Below are positions 25,487 through 33,657 of a stretch of DNA of 64,000 nt, in pieces. The DNA is from Mycobacterium sp. MFM001. GTDB taxonomy: Bacteria; Actinomycetota; Actinomycetes; Mycobacteriales; Mycobacteriaceae. The stretch's first letter is position 1; every line of letters begins with the position of its first letter. A program made the position numbers and the translations under genes. Where the stretch lies: contig NZ_BFAB01000007.1 of NCBI RefSeq assembly GCF_003402475.1, forward strand, positions 62,001 through 126,000, in the 5' to 3' direction. The notes beneath the pieces are model-generated. The model saw only the letters and a program-made list of their open reading frames with translations, was not told the DNA's origin and searched no databases.

Positions 25487-26853
25487 CCGGCGAACCACAA
25501 CCGGACAAACGGGCTGCGCAGATCGCCCGCCGCATCGAGGCCGACATCATTCGCCGCGGCTGGCCGGTCGGCGAATCGCTGGGATCCGAGCACGCGCTGC
25601 AACAGCGCTACCACGTCAGCCGATCGGTGCTGCGCGAAGCCGTGCGCCTGGTCGAGCACCACCAGGTCGCGCGGATGCGACGCGGACCCGGCGGCGGACT
25701 GCTGGTCTGCGAACCCGACGCCGCCGCGGCGACCAACGCCGTCGTGATCTACCTGGAGTACCAAGGCACGACGGTCCACGATCTACTGGGCGCGCGTCTG
25801 CTGCTCGAGCCGCTGGCGGCGGTGATCGCCGCCGAGCGCATCGACGAAACCGGCATCCAACGGCTGCGCGACGTGCTACAGACGGCGTCGCAGCACGAAT
25901 TCCACACAGCGCTGGCGGCAGAGTCCAAAAATCCTGTGCTGCAGCTGTTTATCGACATCCTGATGCGGCTGACAACACAGTTCGCCCGCGGTTCGCGCGC
26001 GGACGCCGGGGCGCTGGACCGGACCCGCGACGAGCACGCCGAGATCGTCGCCGCCGTCACCGCAGGCGACTCGGCGCGCGCCCAAACACTCAGCGAACGC
26101 CACGTCGAATCGGTGACGGCATGGCTGCAGCAACACCGCAAGTCCACTCGGCCGCGCAGACCGGACGCCGCACCCGCCAAGCGGGCCGAGGTGCTGGCGG
26201 GCGCCATCCGCGACGATATCGCCGCAGGCGGCTGGCAGATCGGGTCCATCCTCGGCAGCGAGGTTGAACTGCTGGAACGCTATCGAGTCAGCCGGTCGGT
26301 GTTTCGCGAAGCGGTCCGGCTGCTGGAATACCACGCCGTCGCCCGGATGCGCCGAGGGCCCGGCGGCGGCCTGGTGGTGGGAAAACCGCAGGCGCAGGCC
26401 AGCATTGACACCATCGCGCTCTACCTGCAATACCGTGAACCCAGCCGCGACGACCTGCGCCTGGTGCGCGACGTCATCGAAATCGACAATGTCGCAAAGG
26501 TTGTCGGCAGACACGACGCCCCCGAGGTGCGGGCCTTTCTCGACACCCATCGACAGGTCATCGATGACACCGGCGACGACCTTCGCAAGGCCGGCATGGA
26601 AGAGTTCCTGTTCCACAGCGGGATGGCGAAGCTGGCCGGCAACGCCGTGCTCGACTTGTTCCTGCGGATCCTGGTCGAGCTGTTCCGCCGGCAGTGGGCC
26701 GCCGCCGAGCAGAAGCCGCCGAGCCACGGCGATTTCGCCGACGTCCAGCATGCGCACCGGCGGATCATCGAGGCCATCGCGGACGGCGACGACAGCCTGG
26801 CTCGCCACCGCGCCCGACGTCATCTGGACGCCGCCGCATCGTGGTGGTTGTAG
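25480..26853 (+). CDS. Fused tandem GntR/FadR-type regulator (two HTH-FCD units)
   Basis: 457 residues made of two complete FadR-like units. Unit 1: winged helix with RYHVSRSVLREAVRLVEHH and RRGPGGGLLV, then a helical FCD-like ligand domain to ~residue 220. Unit 2: from ~230 again RYRVSRSVFREAVRLLEYH and RRGPGGGLVV, then a second ligand domain. FadR regulators are normally ~240-residue homodimers, so one chain here equals a dimer. Overlaps the thiolase-like gene by 7 bp and probably senses an acyl-CoA from that pathway (inference). Confidence 0.87.
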   Translation: MLTGEPQPDKRAAQIARRIEADIIRRGWPVGESLGSEHALQQRYHVSRSVLREAVRLVEHHQVARMRRGPGGGLLVCEPDAAAATNAVVIYLEYQGTTVHDLLGARLLLEPLAAVIAAERIDETGIQRLRDVLQTASQHEFHTALAAESKNPVLQLFIDILMRLTTQFARGSRADAGALDRTRDEHAEIVAAVTAGDSARAQTLSERHVESVTAWLQQHRKSTRPRRPDAAPAKRAEVLAGAIRDDIAAGGWQIGSILGSEVELLERYRVSRSVFREAVRLLEYHAVARMRRGPGGGLVVGKPQAQASIDTIALYLQYREPSRDDLRLVRDVIEIDNVAKVVGRHDAPEVRAFLDTHRQVIDDTGDDLRKAGMEEFLFHSGMAKLAGNAVLDLFLRILVELFRRQWAAAEQKPPSHGDFADVQHAHRRIIEAIADGDDSLARHRARRHLDAAASWWL

Positions 26854-26928
26854 CGGTTTATGACGGCGGGGGAGCCGGGTAATCTCAGCCCCGGCGGGGG
26901 CGCCGGCAACGCAATCGAGGTGGCAATT

Positions 26929-27864
26929 GTGCAACAGCCACACGTCGACTCGGCGGGCTTCATGCACTCCGCGCTGTTCTACCGCGGCGACCGCGAATAC
27001 CTCGACGCGGTAGTGCCGTTCATCCTGGACGGATTACGCAGCAGCGAGCCGGTATTGGTCGCAGTCCCCACCGGCCACCTGAGTTTGCTTCGCGACGGAT
27101 TGGGCGATGCCTGCGCGGACGTGACGATGGCCGACATGGCCGACGTCGGACGCAACCCGGCCCGCGCGATGGGCGTAATGGCCACCTTCGCCGACCGGAA
27201 CCGTGATCGGCGGGTGCGCATCGTCGGCGAACCGGTCTGGCCCGGCCGCAGCGCCGACGAATACCCCGGCTGCGTGGAGAACGAGGCATTGTGCAATGCG
27301 CTGTTCGCCGATCGTGAGGCGGCCGCGCTGTGTCCCTACGACGCCCGCGGCCTCGGCGAGAACGCTCTCGCCGACGCACGCAGCACCCACCCCCTGTTAT
27401 GGCGGGGCGGCACGACAGAGTCCAACGCCGACTATGCGCCCGACGAGGCTCTGGCCCGGTACAACCAGCCGCTGCCCAGCGACACGATGGCGGTCACTTA
27501 CACGGTGCGCGAGCTGGCAGATCTCAGTCCGGCGCGGTCGTTCGCCGCGCGCTATGCGCAGTGGCTGGGTCTGTCGCCGGAGGGCATCGCGAGCCTGCAG
27601 CTGATCGCCACCGAGCTGGCCACCAACAGCCTGCAGCACACCGGCGGCGTCTGCCGGCTGGCCTTCTGGCAGCACAACGGACACATCGTCTGCGAGGCCG
27701 GCGATGCCGGCCGGCTCGAGGATCCGCTGGCCGGGCGTCGCCCCCCGGCCGCGGACGCCCTGACCGGACGCGGGCTGTTTCTGGTCAACACGGTCGCGGA
27801 TCTGGTGCGCACCCACGCGACTGCCACCGGAACGACGATCCAGGCCTACTTTCGGCTCGGCTGA
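26929..27864 (+). CDS. MEDS-domain sensor with anti-sigma-type histidine kinase-like ATPase domain
   Basis: 311 residues from GTG 26929 (GAGGTGG upstream). N-terminal MEDS/DcmR sensory domain (HSALFYRGDREYLDAVVPF), then a HATPase_c_2 domain with N-box ATELATNSLQHT and G-box TGRGLFLVNTV, lacking a phosphorylatable His. Such proteins act as serine-kinase anti-sigma factors or partner-switch regulators. No anti-sigma antagonist or sigma gene is adjacent. Probably co-transcribed with the DUF302 gene 17 bp downstream. Confidence 0.83.
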   Translation: MQQPHVDSAGFMHSALFYRGDREYLDAVVPFILDGLRSSEPVLVAVPTGHLSLLRDGLGDACADVTMADMADVGRNPARAMGVMATFADRNRDRRVRIVGEPVWPGRSADEYPGCVENEALCNALFADREAAALCPYDARGLGENALADARSTHPLLWRGGTTESNADYAPDEALARYNQPLPSDTMAVTYTVRELADLSPARSFAARYAQWLGLSPEGIASLQLIATELATNSLQHTGGVCRLAFWQHNGHIVCEAGDAGRLEDPLAGRRPPAADALTGRGLFLVNTVADLVRTHATATGTTIQAYFRLG

Positions 27865-27881
27865 CAAGAAAGGAGTCGACC

Positions 27882-28289
27882 ATGAGCATCGCACTATCGA
27901 CCACCCTGCACACCTCCTTCGACGACGCGGTCGCCCGCACGCGGGAAGCCCTGGCGCAGAAGGGTTTTGGTGTCCTCACCGAAATCGACGTGAAGGCCAC
28001 GCTGAAAGCCAAGCTCGGCGAGGACATGGAGGACTACCTGATCCTGGGCGCATGCAACCCGCAGTTCGCCCACCAGGCCGTCAATGTGTTCCGGCAGATC
28101 GGCGTGTTGCTGCCCTGCAATGTGGTGGTGCGCCGCGATCCGGACGCGGCGGACACGGTCATCGTCGACGCGATGGACCCGCGGCTGATGGTCGACGTGA
28201 CCAAGGAGTCCGGGCTCGACGACATCGCCGACGCGGTGCGCGGGTTGCTGCAGGAGGCCCTCCGGGAGGTCTCCGAGCAGCCCGCGTAA
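27882..28289 (+). CDS. DUF302 protein
   Basis: 135 residues of the DUF302 family: FDDAVARTREALAQKGFGVLTEIDVKATLKAKLG, YLILGACNPQFAHQA and LLPCNVVVRRD. Soluble; biochemical role unknown, though members occur with stress and thiol/metal genes. Clear AAAGGAG site before ATG. Last gene of the pair with the MEDS-HATPase protein. Confidence 0.88.
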   Translation: MSIALSTTLHTSFDDAVARTREALAQKGFGVLTEIDVKATLKAKLGEDMEDYLILGACNPQFAHQAVNVFRQIGVLLPCNVVVRRDPDAADTVIVDAMDPRLMVDVTKESGLDDIADAVRGLLQEALREVSEQPA

Positions 28290-28294
28290 TGAAC

Positions 28295-28324
28295 TTGCAG
28301 CCCGCCGGCAGGCGCGGCTAGTCT
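28295..28324 (+). promoter_or_regulatory. Housekeeping-type promoter of the leader/LeuA-domain unit
   Basis: TTGCAG (28295-28300), 18-bp spacer, TAGTCT (28319-28324). The GTG of the leader peptide follows 8 nt after the -10, so the leader is probably leaderless. Confidence 0.6.
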
Positions 28325-28332
28325 CGACAACC

Positions 28333-28377
28333 GTGCAGCATCTTCTCGTAGTAGCCAGCACCCGCAGCGGGGTCTGA
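28333..28377 (+). CDS. Leader peptide (attenuation uORF)
   Basis: 14 codons, GTG to TGA, product MQHLLVVASTRSGV. Codons 4-7 are CTT CTC GTA GTA, i.e. adjacent Leu-Leu-Val-Val in codons rare in this genome, the classic design for sensing charged leucyl/valyl-tRNA. Its 3' half is also the left arm of a hairpin. Seems to control the LeuA-domain gene 76 bp downstream. Confidence 0.7.
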   Translation: MQHLLVVASTRSGV

Positions 28378-28405
28378 TCCAGACCGACCCCCCGCTGTGG
28401 GTCGG
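28360..28405 (+). promoter_or_regulatory. Attenuator with mutually exclusive hairpins
   Basis: Stem A pairs ACCCGCAGCGGGGTC (28360-28374, inside the leader ORF) with 28386-28402, with one G-T pair and a small bulge. Stem B pairs CCGACCC (28384-28390) with GGGTCGG (28399-28405), and a small GGTCT/AGACC hairpin spans 28371-28385. Stem A cannot coexist with B. A ribosome stalled on the Leu codons leaves A free; one that reaches the stop masks its left arm so B forms. This resembles leuA leaders predicted in actinobacteria. Confidence 0.65.
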
Positions 28406-28453
28406 ACGCTACTACCCGTCGGTCACTCCCTTTAGACCAGAGAAGACCGGCAC

Positions 28454-28930
28454 ATGGCAATCCCCGAACCACGTACGACTCGCATCGACGGCGCGCCCGT
28501 TTCGTTGCCGGGCGGGCTGCGGGAGGACGCCGAGACCATGTCGTGGAGCACCTTCACCGCCACCTATGCACCGACCGCAGGCCCAGTGCGGCTGGGCCAG
28601 TGGGAATGCACCGACGCCGAGCGGCCCGCCACCCGGCTGGGACCGCAGGCCCGCACGTTTCGCGCCACCCTCGGGTTCGGCGACCGCATCGAGACCGTCA
28701 CCGCCACCGCGACGGGTCCCGTCGCCGCGCTCACCGAGATGCTCCACGAAAAGGGCATCGCCGTGGAGATGTTGCGGTTTCACCAACTGCGCGCCGACGA
28801 CAACATCGCCACCTTCATCCGGGGCAGCGACGGCGCCCGGGCCGAGTGGGCGATGGGCTGGTCGGACGACGCGACGCAGTCCGCGTTGCGCGCGGTGATC
28901 GCCTGCGCCAACCGGCTGCTGACTGCTTAG
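28454..28930 (+). CDS. Stand-alone LeuA allosteric (regulatory) domain protein
   Basis: 158 residues, resembling only the C-terminal leucine-binding domain of 2-isopropylmalate synthase. Matches to mycobacterial LeuA, by recall, are the linker pattern MSWSTFTATYAP, the RTFRATLGFGDRIETVTATA strands, GPVAALTEMLHEKGIAVEML, and the end QSALRAVIACANRLL. No TIM barrel, no HxH metal site, so it cannot itself make isopropylmalate. It has its own leader peptide and attenuator. It might bind leucine or associate with full LeuA to change feedback inhibition (inference). Its end overlaps the convergent P450 by 4 bp. Confidence 0.75.
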   Translation: MAIPEPRTTRIDGAPVSLPGGLREDAETMSWSTFTATYAPTAGPVRLGQWECTDAERPATRLGPQARTFRATLGFGDRIETVTATATGPVAALTEMLHEKGIAVEMLRFHQLRADDNIATFIRGSDGARAEWAMGWSDDATQSALRAVIACANRLLTA

Positions 28931-30402
28931 AGCGGTCGCAGCACGATCGGCATGCCGTCCATCGGGATCGGCATCCCGCCGTAGTCCCAGCGCGGCTGGT
29001 AGCCGGGACGCGGCAGCTCCAGCCGATAGCGGCGCAGCAGCCGGTGCACGACGGTCTTGACCTCCAGCCGGCCGAACACCATCCCGATGCACTTGTGCGC
29101 CCCGCCGCCGAACGGCGCGAACGCATACCGGTGCTTCTTGTGCTCGCTGCGTGGTTCGGTGAACCGTTCCGGATCGAACTTGCGCGGTTCGGTCCACAGC
29201 TCGGGCAGCCAGTGGTTCATCCCCGGCCAGGTCACCACGTTGGTGCCGGCCGGCACGTAATACCCCAGCAGGTCGGTGTCGCGCACGGTCTGGCGCATGT
29301 TGAACGGCAGCGGCGTCACCAGCCGCAGCGACTCGTCCATCACCAGGTCCAGCGTCTCCAGCTTCTCCAGCGCCTCGATGTCCAGCGGGCCGTCGCCGAG
29401 CCGATCCGACTCGTCGCGGCAGCGTTCCTGCCACTCCGGATTGGCGGCCAGGTTGTAGGCCATCGTCGTGGTCGTCGACGTCGAGGTGTCGTGGGCCGCC
29501 ATCATCAAAAAGATCATGTGGTTGACGATGTCCTCGTCGGTGAAGCTGTTGCCGTCTTCGTCCTCGGTGTGGCACAGCACCGTGAGCATGTCGTTGCCCT
29601 CGGCGCGGCGGCGCTCCTTGACCCGCTCGGTGAAGTAGTCCTCGAGGACTTTGCGGGCCCGAAGTCCTTGCCACCACTTGAACGGCGGGACGCTGGTGCG
29701 GATGATCGCGCCGCCGGCGCGCGTCGTGGTGGTGAACGCCTTGTTGACCTTGGTGACCAGCTCGTGGTCGGTGCCCGGCTCGTGACCCATGAACACCATC
29801 GAGGCGATGTCGAGGGTGAGCTCCTTCATCGCGGGATGGAACAGGAAGCGTGCGTCGTTGGTCGGCCAGTCGGCGACCACCGCCGTCGCGACCCGGTCGA
29901 TGTGCTCGACGTAGCCGGCCAGCCGCGGACGGGTGAACGCCTCCTGCATGATGCGCCGGTGGTAGAGGTGCTCTTCGAAGTCGAGCATCATCAGGCCCCG
30001 GTTGAAGAAGGGGCCGATGACCGGATGCCAGCCCTTCTGCGAAAAGTCCTTGTTGCGGTTGGAGAAGATGGCCTGGGTGGCGTCGGGACCGACCGCGACG
30101 ATCGACGGCAGGATCGGCGAGTCGGCGAAGAAAACCGGCCCGCGGGTCTGGTAGAGGTGCAGCGGGAAATCGGGGCCCTCGCGGAACATCTCGATGATGT
30201 GGCCCAGGACTGGGAGCCCGGAATCTCCCATGACCGGCTTCAGTCCACTGCCGGGCGGCGGCTCGGCCAATTTGTGTTGCTTCCAGTCGACGTCCAGCAG
30301 CCGCTTCTCGATCACCCCCATGCCGGGAATGGTGTTTACCGTCGGCGTCAGCCGGCGCTTGGCCTGGTCGAGCAGGTAGCGCGAAGTGCTGATGGTCGCC
30401 AT
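28927..30402 (-). CDS. Cytochrome P450, CYP136 paralogue
   Basis: 491 residues. Heme loop FAPFGGGAHKCIGMVFG, I-helix MMAAHDTSTSTTTT, ExxR in DESLRLVTPL. Highly similar along its length to the adjacent CYP136 and sharing its start MATIST and end DGMPIVLRPL, but more diverged from the M. tuberculosis CYP136 as I recall it (for example HLYQTRGPVFFADS). Clearly a tandem duplicate: even ~75 bp upstream, including the palindrome and the AGGAGC site, are duplicated. Substrate unknown. Confidence 0.9.
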   Translation of the reverse strand: MATISTSRYLLDQAKRRLTPTVNTIPGMGVIEKRLLDVDWKQHKLAEPPPGSGLKPVMGDSGLPVLGHIIEMFREGPDFPLHLYQTRGPVFFADSPILPSIVAVGPDATQAIFSNRNKDFSQKGWHPVIGPFFNRGLMMLDFEEHLYHRRIMQEAFTRPRLAGYVEHIDRVATAVVADWPTNDARFLFHPAMKELTLDIASMVFMGHEPGTDHELVTKVNKAFTTTTRAGGAIIRTSVPPFKWWQGLRARKVLEDYFTERVKERRRAEGNDMLTVLCHTEDEDGNSFTDEDIVNHMIFLMMAAHDTSTSTTTTMAYNLAANPEWQERCRDESDRLGDGPLDIEALEKLETLDLVMDESLRLVTPLPFNMRQTVRDTDLLGYYVPAGTNVVTWPGMNHWLPELWTEPRKFDPERFTEPRSEHKKHRYAFAPFGGGAHKCIGMVFGRLEVKTVVHRLLRRYRLELPRPGYQPRWDYGGMPIPMDGMPIVLRPL

Positions 30403-30454
30403 CGAGGCTCCTTACCGGTTGTGGCAGCCGTCACTGAACCCCATCCTGACGACG

Positions 30455-30476
30455 AAACTTGACAGCTGTCAAGTTT
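30455..30476. promoter_or_regulatory. Perfect 22-bp palindromic operator before the CYP136 paralogue
   Basis: Half-site AAACTTGACAG followed by its exact inverse, immediately after the stop of the upstream P450. Core TTGACA-GC-TGTCAA equals the site at 32013-32028 next to the TetR gene. TTGACA may double as a -35 element. Confidence 0.75.
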
Positions 30477-30477
30477 G

Positions 30478-31956
30478 TCACAGCGGGCGCAGCACGATCG
30501 GCATGCCGTCGACCGGCACGGGCATGCCGGCGTAGTCCCACTTCGCCTCGTATCCGGGATGAGGCAGTTCCAGCCGGTATCGGCGCAGCAGCCGGTGCAG
30601 GATCGTCTTGATCTCCAACTGCCCGAACGTCATTCCGATGCACTTGTGTGCGCCGCCGCCGAACGGCGTGAACGCGTAGCGGTGTCGCTTGTGCTCACAG
30701 CGCGGCTCGGTGAACCGCTCCGGGTCGAACTTCAACGGATCCGTCCAGAGCTCCGGCAGCCGATGGTTCATGCCGGGGTAGGCGATGACGTTGGTGCCCT
30801 TGGGCAGGTAGTAGCCGAGCAGGTCGGTGTCGCGCACGGTCTGGCGCATGGCCCACTGCACCGGCGTCACCAACCGGATCGACTCGTTCATCACCAGGTC
30901 GAGCGTCTCCAGCTTCTCCAGCGATTCGATGTCGAGCGGGCCGTCGCCGAGCCGATCCGACTCGTCGCGGCAGCGCTGCTGCCACTCGGGGTGGGCGGCC
31001 AGGTGGTAGGCCATCGTGGTCGCGGTCGATGTCGACGTGTCGTGAGCGGCCATCATCAAGAAGATCATGTGGTTGACGATGTCCTCGTCGGAAAAGCTGT
31101 TGCCGTCCTCGTCCTCGGTCTGGCACAGCACCGTCAACAGGTCGTTGCCGTCCTTGCCGCGACGCTCTTTCACGCGGGCCGCGAAGTAGTTCTCCAGCAG
31201 CTCACGCGCTTTCAGGCCGCGCCACCAGGTGAACGGCGGCACGCTCGTGCGGATGATCGCGTTGCCGGCACGGGTGGTGATCGTGAAGGCCTTGTTCACC
31301 TTGGTGACCAGCTCGTGGTCGGTGCCCGGTTCGTGGCCCATGAACACCATCGAGGCGATGTCGAGAGTGAGCTCCTTCATCGCCGGGTAGAGCAAAAAGC
31401 GCGCGTCGTTGGCCACCCAGTCGTTCGAAACCACTTGGGACACAACCTGATCCATCTGCTCGACGTAGCCGACCAGCCGTGTTCGGACGAAGGCTTCCTG
31501 CAGGATGCGCCGGTGGAACATGTGCTCTTCGAAGTCGAGCAGCATCAGACCGCGGTGAAAGAAGGGGCCGATCACCGGAACCCAACCCTGTTGGGAGTAG
31601 TCCTTGTTGCGGTTGGAATAAATGACCTGAGCCGCATCTGGGCCTAATGCCGCGACCCCGGGCAGAACCGGCGAATCGCCGAATATCAGCGGACCTCTGG
31701 TGTGGTACAGGAACATCAGATAGTCGGGCCCGCCCCGCAGCATCTCGATGATGTGGCCCAGGATCGGCAGCCCGGCATCGCCCATCACGGGCTTGAGCCC
31801 GCTGCCCGGCGGCGGATCCGCGAGCTTTTTCGGCGGAAACTCGGTGTTGCGCAACTTGCGCTCGACGGCGGCCATGCCGGGAAAGTTGTTGAAGGACGGC
31901 GTCAGCCGGCGCTTGGCCTGGTCGAGCAGATAGTGCGGAGTGCTGATGGTCGCCAT
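30478..31956 (-). CDS. cyp136: Cytochrome P450 CYP136
   Basis: 492 residues; near-identical in many blocks to M. tuberculosis CYP136 (Rv3059), e.g. PGVAALGPDAAQVIYSNRN and GFYLPKG-like WAMRQTVRDTDLLGYYLP. Heme loop FTPFGGGAHKCIGM, I-helix MMAAHDTSTSTA. Adjacent divergent TetR and SDR genes are the same neighbours as in M. tuberculosis. AAAGGAG before ATG 31956. Physiological substrate not established; lanosterol-14-demethylase-like features of the clade suggest a terpenoid or lipid. Confidence 0.93.
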   Translation of the reverse strand: MATISTPHYLLDQAKRRLTPSFNNFPGMAAVERKLRNTEFPPKKLADPPPGSGLKPVMGDAGLPILGHIIEMLRGGPDYLMFLYHTRGPLIFGDSPVLPGVAALGPDAAQVIYSNRNKDYSQQGWVPVIGPFFHRGLMLLDFEEHMFHRRILQEAFVRTRLVGYVEQMDQVVSQVVSNDWVANDARFLLYPAMKELTLDIASMVFMGHEPGTDHELVTKVNKAFTITTRAGNAIIRTSVPPFTWWRGLKARELLENYFAARVKERRGKDGNDLLTVLCQTEDEDGNSFSDEDIVNHMIFLMMAAHDTSTSTATTMAYHLAAHPEWQQRCRDESDRLGDGPLDIESLEKLETLDLVMNESIRLVTPVQWAMRQTVRDTDLLGYYLPKGTNVIAYPGMNHRLPELWTDPLKFDPERFTEPRCEHKRHRYAFTPFGGGAHKCIGMTFGQLEIKTILHRLLRRYRLELPHPGYEAKWDYAGMPVPVDGMPIVLRPL

Positions 31957-32012
31957 CGACGCTCCTTTCGGAGATTGTGGCCGCCGTCACTAAAACTCAT
32001 CCTGAGGACGGG

Positions 32013-32028
32013 CTTGACGGCTGTCAAG
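32013..32028. promoter_or_regulatory. Operator between CYP136 and its TetR gene
   Basis: CTTGACGGCTGTCAAG, the 30455-30476 palindrome with one changed base. Sits in the 107-bp divergent region, so probably bound by the TetR product to control itself and both P450 genes. Confidence 0.7.
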
Positions 32029-32063
32029 TTTCGTTTTCTTCTTGTGTGGTGCAAGGTCGAACG

Positions 32064-32717
32064 GTGAGCACCCAGCAGGACTCCCGGCGCAGCACCGATC
32101 CGGCTGCCCCGACAAGGCGTGGGGACCGGCAGCGCCAGGCGATCGTGCAGGCGGTGCGTGAGCTGTTGGAGGAGAAGCCGTTCGCCGAGCTGTCGGTCAG
32201 CACGATCAGCGATCGCGCCGGGGTGGCCCGGTCGGGTTTCTACTTCTACTTCGACTCGAAATACGCTGTGCTGGCCCAAATTCTGGCTGAGGCGACCCAC
32301 GAGCTCGAAGAGTTGACCCACTACTTCGCCCCGCGCGGGCCCGACGAGTCGCCGGCCGCGTTCGCCAAGCGGATGGTCGGCAGCGCCGCCCTCGTCTACG
32401 CGCACAACGATCCCGTGATGTCGGCCTGCAACGTCGCCCGCAACACCGACGCCGAGATCCGCGAGATTCTCGATCAGCAGGTCGACGGCGTGATCGAGCA
32501 GATCATCGGCATCGTCGAGGACGAGCTGAAAGCCGGTACCGCGCATCCGATCAGCGACGACATCCCGGCGCTGGTGCGCACACTGTCGGTCACCACCGCG
32601 CAGATGCTCTCCGGTGACAGCGCCTATCTCGGACCCGACGGTGACGTGCAGCGCGGGATACGCGTGCTCGAGCAACTGTGGCGTAGTGCGTTGTGGAGCG
32701 GGTCGACGGACTCCTAG
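32064..32717 (+). CDS. TetR-family repressor (Rv3058c-like, EthR-type)
   Basis: 217 residues. HTH at ~residues 45-65 (LSVSTISDRAGVARSGFYFYFDSK), the remainder an all-helical ligand-binding domain. GTG 32064 leaves a short Arg-rich N-terminal arm. Divergent from CYP136 and followed by an SDR. Presumed ligand is the P450 substrate or a mimic; the two TTGACA/TGTCAA palindromes are the likely operators. Confidence 0.88.
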   Translation: MSTQQDSRRSTDPAAPTRRGDRQRQAIVQAVRELLEEKPFAELSVSTISDRAGVARSGFYFYFDSKYAVLAQILAEATHELEELTHYFAPRGPDESPAAFAKRMVGSAALVYAHNDPVMSACNVARNTDAEIREILDQQVDGVIEQIIGIVEDELKAGTAHPISDDIPALVRTLSVTTAQMLSGDSAYLGPDGDVQRGIRVLEQLWRSALWSGSTDS

Positions 32718-32799
32718 CGGCCGCCCCGGCGACGATGCGGGCCGGCACGGCCCGAGGAGGAACGGGGCAGTCGCATCCGTCGGCGGTATCGTCTCCGCC

Positions 32800-33657
32800 A
32801 TGGCGACGACCTACGCGGGCAAGAAGTGTTTTCTCACCGGTGCGGCCAGCGGCATCGGCCGCGCGACCGCATTGCGGCTGGCCGCCCAGGGCGCCGAGCT
32901 GTACCTGACCGACCGCAACGCCGAGGGGCTGGCGGAAACCGTGGCCGACGCGCTCGCGCTGGGCGCGAAAGTCCCCGAGCACCGGGCGCTGGACATCGCC
33001 GACTACGAACAGGTTGCCTCGTTCGCCGCCGACATCCATGCCCGCCACTCGAGCATGGACATCGTGATGAACATCGCCGGGGTCTCGGCGTGGGGAACCG
33101 TCAACCAACTCAGCCACGAGCAGTGGAGCAAGATGGTCGCGATCAACCTGATGGGCCCGATCCACGTCATCGAGACGTTCATCCCGCCGATGGTCGCTGC
33201 CGGCCGGGGCGGGCATTTGGTCAACGTGTCCTCGGCGGCCGGTCTGGTCGCGCTGCCGTGGCATGCCGCCTACAGCGCAAGCAAATACGGGCTGCGCGGG
33301 GTGTCGGAGGTGCTTCGCTTCGATTTGGCCCGGCACCGCATCGGGGTGTCGGTAGTGGTGCCCGGCGCGGTGAACACCCCGTTGGTCAATACCGTCGAGA
33401 TCGCCGGCGTCGACCGCGAGGACCCCAACGTGCAACGCTGGATCAACCGCTTCAGCGGCCACGCCGTCACGCCGGAGAAGGCGGCCGAGAAGATTCTGGC
33501 CGGCGTCGCCAAGAACCGCTACCTGATCTACACCTCGCCGGATATCCGTGCGCTGTATGCATTCAAGCGGGTGGCGTGGTGGCCCTACAGCGTGGCGATG
33601 CGTCAGGTCAACGTGTTGTTCACGAGGGCGCTGCGCCCAAAGGCGTTGTCACGCTAG
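32800..33657 (+). CDS. Short-chain dehydrogenase/reductase (Rv3057c-like)
   Basis: 285 residues. TGAASGIGRATA cofactor site, NIAGVS, Ser in NVSSAAGLVALP, YSASK catalytic Tyr/Lys. ATG 32800 is 82 bp after the TetR stop, same operon. The C-terminal tail with several aromatic residues (KRVAWWPYSVAMRQ) may touch the membrane. Oxidoreductase for an alcohol/ketone, possibly acting on CYP136 products (inference from context). 3' end overlaps the convergent dinP gene by 9 bp. Confidence 0.88.
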   Translation: MATTYAGKKCFLTGAASGIGRATALRLAAQGAELYLTDRNAEGLAETVADALALGAKVPEHRALDIADYEQVASFAADIHARHSSMDIVMNIAGVSAWGTVNQLSHEQWSKMVAINLMGPIHVIETFIPPMVAAGRGGHLVNVSSAAGLVALPWHAAYSASKYGLRGVSEVLRFDLARHRIGVSVVVPGAVNTPLVNTVEIAGVDREDPNVQRWINRFSGHAVTPEKAAEKILAGVAKNRYLIYTSPDIRALYAFKRVAWWPYSVAMRQVNVLFTRALRPKALSR

